DNA of 64,000 nucleotides, taken from positions 63,241,686 through 63,305,685 of the forward strand of contig OX457037.1 of assembly GCA_949752735.1 (NCBI GenBank), read 5' to 3'. Below are positions 52,077 through 63,655 of the stretch, one piece after another. This DNA comes from Lumbricus terrestris (Eukaryota; Annelida; Clitellata; Crassiclitellata; Lumbricidae). The first letter of the stretch is position 1, and the number at the start of each line of letters is the position of its first letter. The position numbers and the translations under genes are program-made. Below the pieces are notes generated by a model. That model was not told the DNA's origin, made no database searches, and saw only the letters and a program-made list of their open reading frames with translations.

Positions 52077-53828
52077 CATAGGCGGAGACCTGGTCCAAAA
52101 TTTGGGGGGACGGACGAGCGGGCGAATGACGATCGCCGAGGCACGAAGTGCCGAGCAGGGGAGGGTTTGGGCAGGGAGAAATGCCCTCTATGTTTCGAAA
52201 AATGTCGATTTTCCACACTGCAATGGTAGCGTTTCAGGTAGTCATAATTATTAACAAAGCAGGAACCACGTATCTGCATTTGCGTTGTTTTTGCCTAGTC
52301 TTGAATTTATAGCTGCCTGATAATATTAAAAGAGGTGTGTAAGAGACATCTCCAATTGGAATCCTCTATTTAAAAAAATAATAACCGATTGCTGTCTAAA
52401 CTGGCCTCGTAGCCGTGCAGACTGGTTTTATAGTCGTGCAAACTTGTTTCGTATAATTATCTTAAAATGTTATCTGAGTACTGCTTAAACAGTTTTCACA
52501 ATTGTACAAACTGGCTTCATATCGTTTGAAATAATGTCTAATAGCCACGGCTGATTAAATGCAATAATGGGTATATAAATATATTATATATATCTGAACT
52601 ATAATTGTTAAATAATTTTAATTCGTGTGCCAATTGTCTTTTTATACGTTCTTTCTGAATTACACACCATTATTTTGTAGAATTTCTTATTATTAATAAT
52701 CCTGTATTAGACACCTTTTATTATTAGATTTAGGATTCAGCTCTAGGTGTTCTTTTAAGTGTTTGAATTTGAGTATATTTGGGACAGACTTGACTTCTCA
52801 TTATCTTATTGAGTATACCACATATCTACCTGGGTGGCTGTGTCCACACATATACGATATATACTGTATTATCTGTTCGCATTTCCTCTCCAAAGTGTGA
52901 CGCAGATAACTAAATTTCGGGGTTTGCGACATAGTAAGCACGACCTGGATAATAAGGAGGGCGTCGCTAATGGTCTTTGTTACAACACAGTGACGTTAAA
53001 CTGCAAATACGACGACGCCTACACTGGACGCGGACGTGTTTGAGAACCTCTCTCCTGGTCTGAATTACACACCATTTTTGGTGGTATTTTTATCATTAAT
53101 TAGACATTAGACACCTTTTGTTATTATATTTGGAACTCAGCTCATTATTTAAGCCCTGATGGACAGAAGTTGAACATTTATATAGAGAGCCATTATTCCA
53201 ACGAAAACTCCTGTATATATCTTTATAAATTATTTTATATCTAATTATTCACTCAAATGGAATATTTATGTGGGGCGCGGTTGCGCCAGTGCAGCTCTTT
53301 TCTGTGTAACCTAATTTAAAAAATCAAATATCATATGATTTGACAGGTAGCCTATTATCTTTCGAATATTTTACCTCACTCTGAGAAACATTTCGGAGCT
53401 ACTGTACTGTTACTAAACACCGTTTTAATATGGAGTTTCCATACTTTTTAACGCATTCCTTTCTAAAAAATATAGAAGAAACCCTATATGACGCTGTGAC
53501 GTTAGGCGTTGGCAAGGCTTTTATAATAACTGGGAATACGTTAAAAGAGGTATCTTATCTACACAGTATAATGTTCACAAACGATATAACGTGGGACTAA
53601 ATAACTTTTGGTTAGAGCCTGGATTGCCTCGGAATTCATGTCATCAGAAATATTTTACCTCACCTGCTAAACTTTTCTTTCTCTAGTTCTCACTTTCTCT
53701 ACTGACGTGTATGTGGACATGTCCTAACGCTTAAACATTGGGGGGGGACAAATGCATGGGCCGTCCCCCCCCAACGCTTCCTTTGAGGGGGACCGTCCCC
53801 CCTGTCCCCCCTTAGGTCTCCGCCCATG
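52077..53828. mobile_element. 1.75 kb hAT-type element, 8-bp duplication CCCTGTCT
   Basis: The left end CATAGGCGGAGACCT and the inverted AGGTCTCCGCCCATG at the right are flanked by CCCTGTCT (52069-52076 and 53829-53836). The interior is AT-rich and carries a decayed direct repeat: TGAATTACACACCAT at about 52,657 and 53,059, each followed by TAGACACCTTTT. No transposase frame. It shares ends with the smaller element at 54,088. Confidence 0.88.
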
Positions 53829-53929
53829 CCCTGTCTCACGCGATCAATTGAAAAGCGAGCAGGGCCGACGTCAATCAATCAAATAAAATTTACTGCTCCA
53901 AAAGCATCACACGTTGTGGGTTTTTTGGG

Positions 53930-54079
53930 AAGGCGGGGCGGGGAAACGCGATGGAACATTGGATAACACACTGGCATGGAGATCAGTGGAGCTCATGAGT
54001 TCGATTCCCCATGAAGCCTTCGTGGGATAGACGTGCTTTATAGACCGCTCTCAGCGCCGTTATACTGCAGGTTGTCTGT
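53930..54079 (+). repeat. Possible tRNA-derived SINE
   Basis: GGATAACACACTGGCATGG followed by GAGTTCGATTCCCC resembles A and B boxes. The downstream 100 bp end where the hAT MITE is inserted. Only the head is suggestive. Confidence 0.35.
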
Positions 54080-54087
54080 TCTGCTAG

Positions 54088-54335
54088 CATGGGCGGAGAC
54101 CTACGGGGGGACAGAGGGGACGGTCCCCCCAATAAAGGTGTTGGGGGGAACGGCCCATGCATTTGTCCCCCCCAATGTTTGAGCGTCAAACTTTTAAAAA
54201 AGGTCATCAACTTTTTTGGCGGCGAAAACATACATTTTTTCCGAGATTTTGGCGGATGGCCAGAAATTTTTTCCGGCGAAAGATGGAAATTTTCCGTTCC
54301 GTCCCCCCCAAGTCTCGCCCAGGTCTCCGCTCCTG
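54088..54335. mobile_element. 248-bp hAT-type MITE, 8-bp duplication TCTGCTAG
   Basis: CATGGGCGGAGACCT at the left and inverted AGGTCTCCGCTCCTG at the right are flanked by TCTGCTAG (54080-54087 and 54336-54343). GGGGGG/CCCCCC tracts dominate both subterminal parts. Same family as 52,077-53,828. Confidence 0.9.
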
Positions 54336-54764
54336 TCTGCTAGTATTTAAGATTGATGTTAACTAAGATACGGGTTAACTGTACATTGTAACCGGTTGCG
54401 GTCTGTCAATCGGATTTTTGAATACACGACAATTGTTATTATTCATTGTACAATGGGATTAAGATAATAGTTGAAATAAAAAAGTTACATAGGCCTGGGA
54501 ATATACCGTGGCTATAATCACAGAATAGATCAAGCGTAGCAGATCATTAAAATACGGCCCAGTTAGACTTCTTGCAACGCTTTATTTATTCTGTGCATAT
54601 AATCTAAACATGCATATAAACCCTTCGTACAAGCGGTTAAATGTAACATGCTGCGTTCTGTCAGCTTGAAGTTTTGATTATTAAACGAAAATTGAATTGA
54701 ATTGCTATAATAGTCGATCACAGTTATTTGCGTCTCCAGATACTATTCTCATGCAGTTACTCTA

Positions 54765-54965
54765 TCAACCGACTCCTTAAACAATACGTTGCCGTTGGCG
54801 ACCGTCACGTGGCATAAACGGCCATCGGCGAAATTTTTAGATACGCCTAGGAAAGACTAGAAAATTTATAATCACTTTGTTTCCTGAATGGGTTTTCTTC
54901 AACGAACACGATCCTTAAAGTCATGAACTGTTGATTTCGAAAAATATGTAGAAATCGAACGCTGA
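54765..54965 (+). repeat. Duplicated host segment, copy B (partner 25,486-25,692)
   Basis: Ordered blocks match copy A. At 54842-54843 a bare TA stands where copy A has TAGGCCTTA. Confidence 0.8.
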
Positions 54966-55502
54966 TCGACGGTTACGGAAACCACAAAATTTTCGCAATA
55001 TTTATACATCAAGCTCAGACGATAACATTACTATGTTTTCCAACGACGATATCAGCTGATGACGTCGCTGTCTTTGTTCTTTTATTATTTTTGGCTGGAT
55101 TTATATTTGGCATTTTTGTAGCGCTATATTGGGCTATCAGGAAGGTTCAGAGTGCGGTGGAATTGTCTCCGAGAGGCAGATTAATAATTATAATAATTTA
55201 GTATAATTATCAACATCATTATTGTTGCCATAGATCGAGTATTCGTGACTTTAGATTTTAATATTCGTAAATATTCGTGAATATTAAGATTTTTTATATT
55301 CGTAAATATTCGCAAATATTCGTTAACGAATTAAGGTGAACGATCGAAACCGCAATGCATGCTACTCGGTATTAAGCAGTTTAAGTTTCTGTGTGACTTT
55401 GCGACATTCTCTCGCATCCAGGGCAAGGCTGTATTAAAATATGCAATGCGCTTAATATGCTGAAATCGGGATTATTTTTGCTTGTAATCTGACACTATCA
55501 GC

Positions 55503-55770
55503 GGCGCCCGCAGGCGTACGCACTTACGCAAGTGCGTACAGCGCTGAAAGGGTAAAACTTAAAAAAAGGTCATCAGTTTTTTCGGCAGATGGAAAGGTAT
55601 GTTTTTTGGAATTTCGAGGCCGATGACTGAAAAAAAGGTCATCAGTTTTTTCGGCGACCCTAAGGAAAATTTTTCCCCACTTCCTCCAAGACCCTAAATT
55701 TTGACCCCACCCCCATCAAAAATTTCTGTGCTGTGCGTAAAAAAAATCTTGGGGGCGCCGCTGGGCTACT
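55503..55770. mobile_element. Small TIR element, CAGCGGCGCCC ends
   Basis: CAGCGGCGCCCGCAGG at the left and inverted GGGGGCGCCGCTG at the right. A palindrome GTACGCACTTACGCAAGTGC lies just inside, and two copies of AAAAAAGGTCATCAGTTTTT occur inside (about 55,560 and 55,630). The second phrase recurs in the MITE at 54,088. The target duplication is not clear. Confidence 0.6.
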
Positions 55771-56298
55771 GTACACTGGGACGCGTGGTTAGCCTACCAC
55801 TCCTTGAATGAACTCTTCAGATTCTTACGCAATTTAGGCCTATTGGAACTTGATTATCTTCCGGGCTACAATTACCGTAAATTTTAGATACAAGTCTACA
55901 TGTATATTCACGGCAAGTAGAGAAAAGTTTTACTTATGATTAACCTACTTTCGTTGCTGTGGGTTTGGTGTTTATTGGTCACAACCTTGGAGTCACGGTA
56001 CAAGCGGTGTAGAGCTTCCGAAATGTTGCCTAGGCTATATCTTGTTGAAACCTATGCCATGGGCCTACTACTTAATTACAGCTTTACGAATGTTTTTTTA
56101 CGTTGTATAGGGGAAGTTGCGATTGTAGGCCTAACTGAACTTGATTATGCATTAAAAATTCAGCTTTTGATATAGGCCTAATTACTATAATTAGCCTATA
56201 TATTTTAGATCTATGGGCAAAATGTCTAAAGCCTGAGTTAGGCTGAGTTTCATAAAAAAGGATATGATTTCAAATGTATTAAACTTTCAGTTCTTCAG

Positions 56299-57219
56299 AC
56301 GTCCGACGATAAGCAATTCCTGTGTCATGGATGCATCGTGGCCGCCTGCAGTCCATACCTGTGCCAGAAACTGTGGGAGGAAAACACACCAGCGAACAGC
56401 GGTCGCCTCAATCTCATTCTACCCGCTGAGATCCGCAGCCAGGGCCTGGCACCCATCCTCGACTATATATACGAGGCGAAACTGACCGTCTGTTCAGAGA
56501 ACGTGGACGCTGTGCTGTCTGCGTCCTGCTTCCTGCGATGTCCTTCGGTGGCCAACGCTTGCGTGGACTTCATCATGAAGCGACTGTCACCGTCAAACGT
56601 CATCACTTACGAGACGATGACACGAGATCTGATGAGACGACGCAACTGGAAGAGTCTGCAGCAACTGAACCAGATGACGAAGCAAGTCGTCTGCGCCAAC
56701 ATCGAGAAGGTTCTTACCTCTGCGGCCTTTGCCCTTCATCTGACCAAGGACGATATACTTGGGTACCTGGCCGCCAGTGATATGACGAAGCTCACTCTAG
56801 AAGCCGTTATGTCCGCCCTTCTGCGCTGGAGGGCAGCGGCTTCTGGTAGAGACAGACAGTTTGCTCATCTAGTGGCCATTGCTTGCCATCTGCTTGATAA
56901 GGAAGGAATGACCAAAGAGTTTGCTCTCTTCCAACAATTCCAGGGGAACGTTAATGGTCTCAGTAGACTAAATACTCCCATCAACTCAACTTCACAGCAT
57001 CCTAACAAAACCGTCTCAGCAGACGCAACCAGTTCCATGTCATCGAATCAAACAACTGTGGCTGCACCGAGTGCGGACGGACCCACCACAATCGACCAAA
57101 CCAATCTCACTGCATTGAAAGCAGCATTAGCCCAGCAGTCTCGCCAAAACAGCTTTTCCATCCAACATCCTAGCATCAGAAGTTTGAGACCTGGAAACCA
57201 AGCCAACGCAAAGCCGTGA
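56299..57219 (+). CDS. Terminal exon of a BTB/BACK-domain protein
   Basis: Two candidate acceptors (CAG ending 56290 and 56298) precede an exon open to the stop at 57217-57219 (306 codons from 56299). DDKQFLCHGCIVAACSPYLC and LPAEIRSQGLAPILDYIYEA are the second half of a BTB/POZ fold. VDAVLSASCFLRCPSVANAC leads into a BACK-type helical region (to about residue 205). A Ser/Thr/Gln-rich, low-complexity C-terminus (SSMSSNQTTVAAPSADGPTT) follows, with no kelch repeats. Such proteins often serve as cullin-3 adaptors or nuclear regulators. The 5' exons are not recognised. GC and codon use are clearly more coding-like than the surroundings. Confidence 0.8.
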   Translation, partial: TSDDKQFLCHGCIVAACSPYLCQKLWEENTPANSGRLNLILPAEIRSQGLAPILDYIYEAKLTVCSENVDAVLSASCFLRCPSVANACVDFIMKRLSPSNVITYETMTRDLMRRRNWKSLQQLNQMTKQVVCANIEKVLTSAAFALHLTKDDILGYLAASDMTKLTLEAVMSALLRWRAAASGRDRQFAHLVAIACHLLDKEGMTKEFALFQQFQGNVNGLSRLNTPINSTSQHPNKTVSADATSSMSSNQTTVAAPSADGPTTIDQTNLTALKAALAQQSRQNSFSIQHPSIRSLRPGNQANAKP

Positions 57220-58544
57220 TAAAGAATCAGTTCCTCTTCGTATTAGCTATGACATTGTGCGCTTTCGAAAAGAAACTCGCAAGCGTTAAATAATTACTCG
57301 ATTGCGTAACAGACAAGAACTTATGCGGTATAGGCACCTAGCTCTCAGAGATCAAAGCTAACTCCTGCCGTTTAGATGATCGCTTACGGACAGCATGATT
57401 GGTTCTGTTGATGTCTAGGACTGTGCTTGTTATTGGGTTATTTAAATTTGTTATCTACTTTGGGAACACGTCGCAGTGCCTCAGTGCGTTGATGTTTCTA
57501 GAATTTGCGTTTGCAAGGTTCTAAGTCCTAGACCTACTAGACTAGATTACTGAGAACTATTAGGCACCAGTTATGTAATTAATTACAATTTCTGGGCATA
57601 AGGGCAACTTTAATATTGCCAAGACTACATGCAGTTTAGAGGTTGTTTTAGCTTTTGGTGTAGACCAGCCAACCAGGCCTATGAGAATGCGCTTTTGCTG
57701 GATGTGTGTTTAGCAGTGGAAGAATTTGTGTGCGTTCTCATGAGTTATGATCAGATTAAACTTTGTCTAATTTAGTGCTTTCTTTCTGCTTTGATAGATC
57801 AGTTATTTTCCTCAGACATTGAGTTGCTGTTTCAGTATTCACCCCTTGCATAATGACGTAACGGCTCATTTGCATAATGGCCTGCGCCATATTGGTTCGC
57901 AGGCAATGCTTGTTGACATTGGATACGTATGCGAATGGCGCTTATTATAAAAATAATTTTCTGTGTTTTTACTGTTTTATCTGCGGCAAACTTACTGACA
58001 GAGATAAAGTTCAATTAGAGAAGTCCAAAGTACACGAGCTTGAATGTCGAGGTTGACGTGAGAAGAGCATCGGCGGCTAAAAACTACAGCCAGAGACATG
58101 CAATCTATCGCAAGCAAAATAGGCCTAATGTAACAAATGCTGTGTTAGTCCAATTATACGATCTAACCTGAAATCTACAAAAAGAGTAGGCCTAGTTAAT
58201 AATTTTGTAGATAAATTGCCAGAAGACAAGTAGCCTAAATTTAGGATTAGAATCGACGTCAAGAAGAGATTTAAAAAAAAAAAATGTAAGCTCCAGTAAC
58301 TTAATTGGGCCTACGTATACCAGAGTATAAGCAGACTTATGAGCCCAGCACGAGCGATGTTGAAAGTTAACCTACAAAATTATAAGCGACATCGTGCATG
58401 CAGATTACAAAATTTAATGTCAATTTTATGAAATTATTAGGTTGGCTGCCGGACAGCAGAACTTAGCCCAAACGATTTACTTCTGCTGAGTTTTAGACAG
58501 TTCCAGAACACTGGTCACAAAGTCGTAGAAAACAGCACATGTCA
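57220..58544. other. Probable 3' UTR and intergenic DNA of the BTB/BACK gene
   Basis: No further frame is supported. I could not locate a confident AATAAA; TAGGCCTA octamers occur near 58,120 and 58,190. Confidence 0.4.
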
Positions 58545-60130
58545 TGAGTTTGAGTTGGAGTTTTGAGTTTGAGTTTATTGATCCCAACATCAACTTAAAT
58601 CACACAAGAATCAATGATAACACACAAGGTCATGCATGGCTAAGAACAATGGTGCAGCAAGTAGATTAGGTAAGAAATTAAAAAAGAACAGGTAGCCAGC
58701 AGAGTAATCAAACGAAATGAATTCAAATATAAAATTAGGGAACAACAGGCCCACCAAAGGGACAACGTCCCGCTAAGAGGGGGCCTATTTAGCTAAGTGG
58801 CATTAAGAGGTTAAAGATGACATGGGCTTACAGGATGAAAAGACCCAGGGATCCTAGGCTACATTGAGAACAATAACAGTTTGAGAAAACACAAACGTAC
58901 GATTTATAACAAACTTAACTAACTTAACTAACAGCTATGATACATGCTCAAGTGTGTGTGCTCTTAAAGTACGTTTAAAGCAAGAGATAGTATTGGAGGT
59001 ACGGATTTTGAGAGGTAGGTTATTCCAAAGTAGAGGGCCCTGAAATTTGATAGATAATTTGCGAGTATTAGTTCGTGTGGAAATTAGTTTATAGTCCGGT
59101 TTATTTCTTAAGCCAGCCTTGAATTGGGTAGGGGGAAAATAAGAAAGGAAAGCAGATGGCAGGAGTTTGGTGTGGTATTTGTACATAAATTCACAAGTTT
59201 GAATGAAGTTGATCTGAGTGATAGTTAATAGTTTAAGTGTTGAGAATAAAGGTTGAGTATGGGAGTTAAAGGGAGATTTAGTTATAATACGAATGGCCCT
59301 TTTTTGAGCAATTTGAAGTTTTCTTAAGTGAGTAGGATAGGTGGAGGTCCAGATGATATTACAATAAGTAAGATATGGATAAACAAGAGTATAGTATAAG
59401 TTGGTTAGAGTGGGGGAGGGCAATAAATAAGAGATTCGAGTGAGGATGCCAATACTTTTGGTGATTTTCTTATTGATTTCTTCAATATGTGTGTTCCATT
59501 TTAGATGTTGGTCCATGTACACGCCTAGAAATTTAGATGAGGTAACTTGAGGAATAGTTATGCCATCAATGACTATGTCTTTAGAAAGTATGGGTGTTTG
59601 CTTTTTATTAGATCTAAATAATATAAAATTGGTCTTGGAGAGATTAAGGGACAGTTTGTTAGCTTTGAACCAGGTACTAGTAGCCCTTAGTTCATCATTA
59701 GCAATCTCAAACAATTGGTCGTATGAGGCATGCGATAAAAAGACGTTGGTATCGTCAGCGAACAGGATATAGTGAAGTAAAGAAGAGGAGTTAGGTAAGT
59801 CATTTATATATATAATGAAGAGAAGGGGACCAAGAATGGAGCCCTGTGGAACTCCAAATCGCATGGGCAAGAAGTCAGATAGTGAATTGTTACATAAAAC
59901 CTGCTGCTGGCGAAAAGTTAAATAACTTGACAACCAATCCAGAGCAAGACCCCTGATTCCGTAATGATTAAGTTTGGATAGTAGAATTTTATGGTCGACC
60001 GTATCAAAAGCTTTTGCTAGGTCAAGGAAGATGCCTAACGAGTATTGGTTAGTGTCAAAGGCCGCAGAAATTTTATCTTGGATATCAAGTAGGGACATAG
60101 AAGTGGAGTGAGCCGGTTGGAACCCATGTT

Positions 60131-61629
60131 TAGGGCCCCCAGAAATTCGCGATCTTGCGCAGCGCAACTTTTGCGCAAATTTCCAGGTTTGGCGCAACAG
60201 CGCAAAAATCGGCAATCCGCGCGATTTTAGCGCAAATTTTGACAAAATCTTGCTAATTTATCTAAATTGGGCTTTGATTGACTTAAAATCACCGCGGCCC
60301 ATGACAGTTCAACATAACAACGACGACCGATGTGCGGTAATCAAAATGGCGACCACCGAATGGGATGAAATTATAGATGAATTTTTAGTTAAAGATCGAT
60401 TTTTTGGTGGTAACGCACAAACTTATAGTATAAAAAAATCCAGAACTTCACGGCCACACAAAATGTGCTAGACGAAGTTTCTCAAAGCGGTCACACAGCA
60501 GCGTCGCATACTGTCTCGGCTTATGACAGAACGAACGCATTTAATCTATAGGCGTCAGGCTCGCACACAAAAACGGAAAGCTAGCACTCGGCACGTTGTG
60601 TAACTTGGTGATTCATTATAATATTGGCTATTATAATACTATTTAGAAGTTGGCATAACTCCGAACGGCGGTCCCAAATTAAAATATATAGTCTATATCG
60701 TAAAATGTTGTAATTGTCACACAACAACTTGAGGTACTTTCCGAAAACATCCGACTTGTGGCTAAAACGCCACTGGAAAGAATCATGCTGATAAACTCCG
60801 TTATAGATATGTCCAACGTGTTGATGAAATAGAAGCTGGGTTGATGGAAAAATAAAATGGTTTTCTAGTTTAAATGGAAGCTGTATTGATGATTTTCATT
60901 CATGCATTTCAACATGCATCCAGCTTCTAGTCTACTTCAGATCTAAAAATACCGTCTATTTCTCGCTCGTTATTTTCGTCAATCCAGCTTCTATTTCATA
61001 TATAAATATACCCTCATCCAACTTCCATTACTTAAGCGTTTTTCATCAATCCAGCCTCTATTTCAGAACTAGAAACACCTTTATCCAGATTCCATTTCTT
61101 TTGCGTTTTTCCATCAATCCAACCTCTATTTCATCTGTAAAAACTTTCATCCAGCTTCCAATTCTCAACCGCTGGACTAGTTGGATAATTAGCCCAAGTT
61201 TGAGCAAATATACCTACAGAAATAGGCTGTTCGCAGCAACGGAGGTGTGCGCAGTATGAAAATAGCATGGAAAACAGCAATTTTAATTTGGGACCGCCGT
61301 TCGGAGTTATGCCTAGAAGTTACATTTGTAATGAGCGTAGATTTCGGTGGGCGCAAATTTTGCAAAATTCAAATTATTTGCGATCGTCTGAATACATTAA
61401 TCTTATGGTTATAGGAACTTTATAGCTGCATTTTTGGCTGGGTTGTCTAATTTCTAGAACGCCAAAGCTTTACATTAAATGACAAAAACACTGTTAGATA
61501 CTTTGGTACACTGATTCAAAGAGAAATAACGAACATTTTGATTTTTTAACCTGCGCAAAATTCGCGCAAATTTATCGTTTTTGGTGCGCAATTTTTTCAA
61601 TTTTTTGGCGCAAATTTCTGGGGGCCCTA
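60131..61629. mobile_element. 1.5 kb TIR element in the reverse transcriptase, 6-bp duplication CATGTT
   Basis: TAGGGCCCCCAGAAATT at the left end is inverted at the right end. CATGTT lies at 60125-60130 and 61630-61635. Discounting the element and one CATGTT restores reading-frame continuity of the retrotransposon. Subterminal TTGCGCAAATTT-type repeats occur at both sides. It contains another complete element at 60,652. No transposase frame. Confidence 0.9.
60652..61313. mobile_element. 662-bp TIR element nested inside, 8-bp duplication TAGAAGTT
   Basis: GGCATAACTCCGAACGGCGG at 60652 is inverted at 61313. TAGAAGTT lies at 60644-60651 and 61314-61321. The interior carries GATGAAATAGAAGCTGGGTT and inverted ATCCAGCTTCTATTTC phrases, that is, the satellite of the 3.3 kb foldback 27 kb away. 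Confidence 0.92.
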
Positions 61630-62867
61630 CATGTTGCAGAGGGTACAGAACGTTCTTCTGCTTAAAGTAAGAGAATAGGCGGTCATACAATACTCTTTCA
61701 TAGAATTTAGAAAAGAAGGGTAGTATAGAGATTGGTCTATAATTAGATAGTTCAGATTTCGTGCCTTGCTTATATATTGGCAGCACCCTGGCCCTTTTAA
61801 TTGCTAGTGGTACAATGCCCTTCCTCAGGGAGCAATTTATTACTGCAGAAAGTGGGTCAGCTAGCAGGTCAATGACTTGCGAAGTTATCAAAGGATCAAT
61901 ATCATCAAAGCCTGAGCTATGAGTAGTTTTAAGGGTTTTATTTATGTTGATCACTTCATATGGATTAGTTGGAAGAAGGACTAAGGAATCCATTGAGGAG
62001 GGAGGCATAAAAGCATGAAACGTTTTCACCGGGGAGGGAATCTTATCAGATAGAGCTTGTGCCAATCCAGTGAAGTACACATTAAACTGTTCAGCCATAC
62101 ATGCAGGGTCATTTATCAGGGATCCATCAACGCTTATTTCTGTAATCGTTGTATCTCTATTGCCTGATTTGACTATTTTTCTAATAATTTGCCAAGTTTT
62201 CTTAACATCACTGCAGTGTTTAGCAAATTCATTGGCATAATAAAGTTGCTCAGTTTTAATTCTGGTTACTTTATATTTATTCCGATATCTGGTAAAGATG
62301 TGCTTGTTCTCCATTGTAGGATTTTTAATAAATTTATTATACAGTTTTTGCTTGGTTTTGGTTGACTTCAACAGACCTTTCGTCATCCATGGTTGATGAA
62401 AAGAGTACTTCATTTTAGCTTTATGAGGGCGCAAGGGGAAAGCCTCATTATATGCCGAGTTAAATGTTTTTACAAAGATTTCGTAAGACAAATCAGGTTC
62501 ATTGTCATCACAAAGAGTAAAGACAGGTTGCCAATCAGTATTACTCAGTAGGCATTTAAATCTCAAAATGTCGTCACAAGAAAATGAACGGGTCATTTTC
62601 AGGTTGTTTTGATTACGTGAGTTTACAGGTGATATATCTATCCATGCTATGATAGGGAGGTGGTCAGAAATGTCCGATGTGAGTAGGGTCGACCGGGGAG
62701 TTATGGACCCCTTAAGCTTTTTGGCTATTATATGCTTAGGTTTGAATAAAGATTACAATGTGAATATTCTATTTCAAAGCACTCTAGGAGAGGTACTTGG
62801 AACGATATTAAATGCTGGAAAATATGAACAGGTTTTTGTGGAAAATTCATAAAATGAATTTTTGTTT

Positions 62868-63655
62868 AGTGTCCATATCACCCCGTGATTGGGGGGATAT
62901 GGACATGGGGTGTCCATATCACCCCACTAATGTCCATATCACCCCATAGCACCTGAATGATATGGAAGTTATTAAGAAACATTAAACAGTCATTGACTTT
63001 ATGAGTTTTTGAGAACATTGGTAGCCAGAACAAAAGGCAGCACTTTGTGTCCGTCTCTGAAGACACGGACATGGATGCTGGTGGCATTGGGAAATCTTCC
63101 GGTTCGTTGAGTAGCGTAGACATAGGCAATAGATCCAATGCCATCGCCGGTACATTAAGCTGCTCAAACATTCCATGGGGGTATACCAGATGTCTCTTCC
63201 TGTAGGCCTACATTGAGTGGCACATACTATGTATCCAGCGCCTCCTCCAGTAAGTTGAGTGACACTGACATAGATGATGGTCCCAGTGACTCCTCTTGTA
63301 CGCCGCATGAGACAGAGGATTGTTCCAGTGCCATCACCGGTATACCCTACATTAGGCTGCCCATACATTGGCGAAATGTTAGATCTCTTCCTGCAGGTCT
63401 ACATTGAGTTGCACATACAATGAATTCAGTCAGCGCTTCACTGCTGCAACTGCTAATTTGGCATTGTCTAAAGACCACTGAACCCTAATGTTTCCATTTT
63501 GGAACTCTCGTGGCATTGTTTGCAATAATTCTGATCAAAAAAGCAATTATACCAATATCAGTTAGTCTGTTTAAAACATTCTTTACGTACAAAAAACACA
63601 GCTGTGGAGGTATGGACATTCGGCCGGGGTGATATGGACACTGTCCATATCACCC
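62868..63655. repeat. GTCCATATCACCCC array pair around a duplicated 189-bp unit
   Basis: Four copies of TGTCCATATCACCCC (one inverted) lie at 62,868-62,947. An inverted copy followed by a direct one lies at 63,628-63,656. Between them, text near 63,186-63,230 repeats at 63,375-63,420 (CTCTTCCTG(T/C)AGG(C/T)CTACATTG), a 189-bp spacing, and weaker matches precede both. Probably another element with terminal motif arrays; no gene supported. Confidence 0.55.

Larger units (their letters stand above)
58545..62700 (-). mobile_element. Non-LTR retrotransposon (CR1/L2-like clade), 5'-truncated, split by insertion
   Basis: On the minus strand, TSDISDHLPI near 62,690 is the last motif of the APE-type endonuclease. 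The 61,636-62,596 part covers the linker and start of reverse transcriptase (ARVLPIYKQGTKSELSNYRP, ISILPFFSKFYERVL). After the 60,131-61,629 insertion the enzyme continues (GFQPAHSTSMSLLD, SLGIFLDLAKAFDTVDHKIL, GVPQGSILGPLLF, ILFADDTNVF with the catalytic FADD) to a stop at 58935. The 3' end near 58,545 carries TGAGTTTGAG tail repeats. Apart from the insertion and the 5' truncation the frames are intact, so it is young. TIR insertion timing is therefore younger still. Confidence 0.88.

Noticed and set aside
58935..60245. 436-codon frame starting at 60245 as a complete protein
   Set aside because: The first 40 or so residues come from the inserted TIR element; the true reverse transcriptase continues on the far side of the insertion at 61,636.
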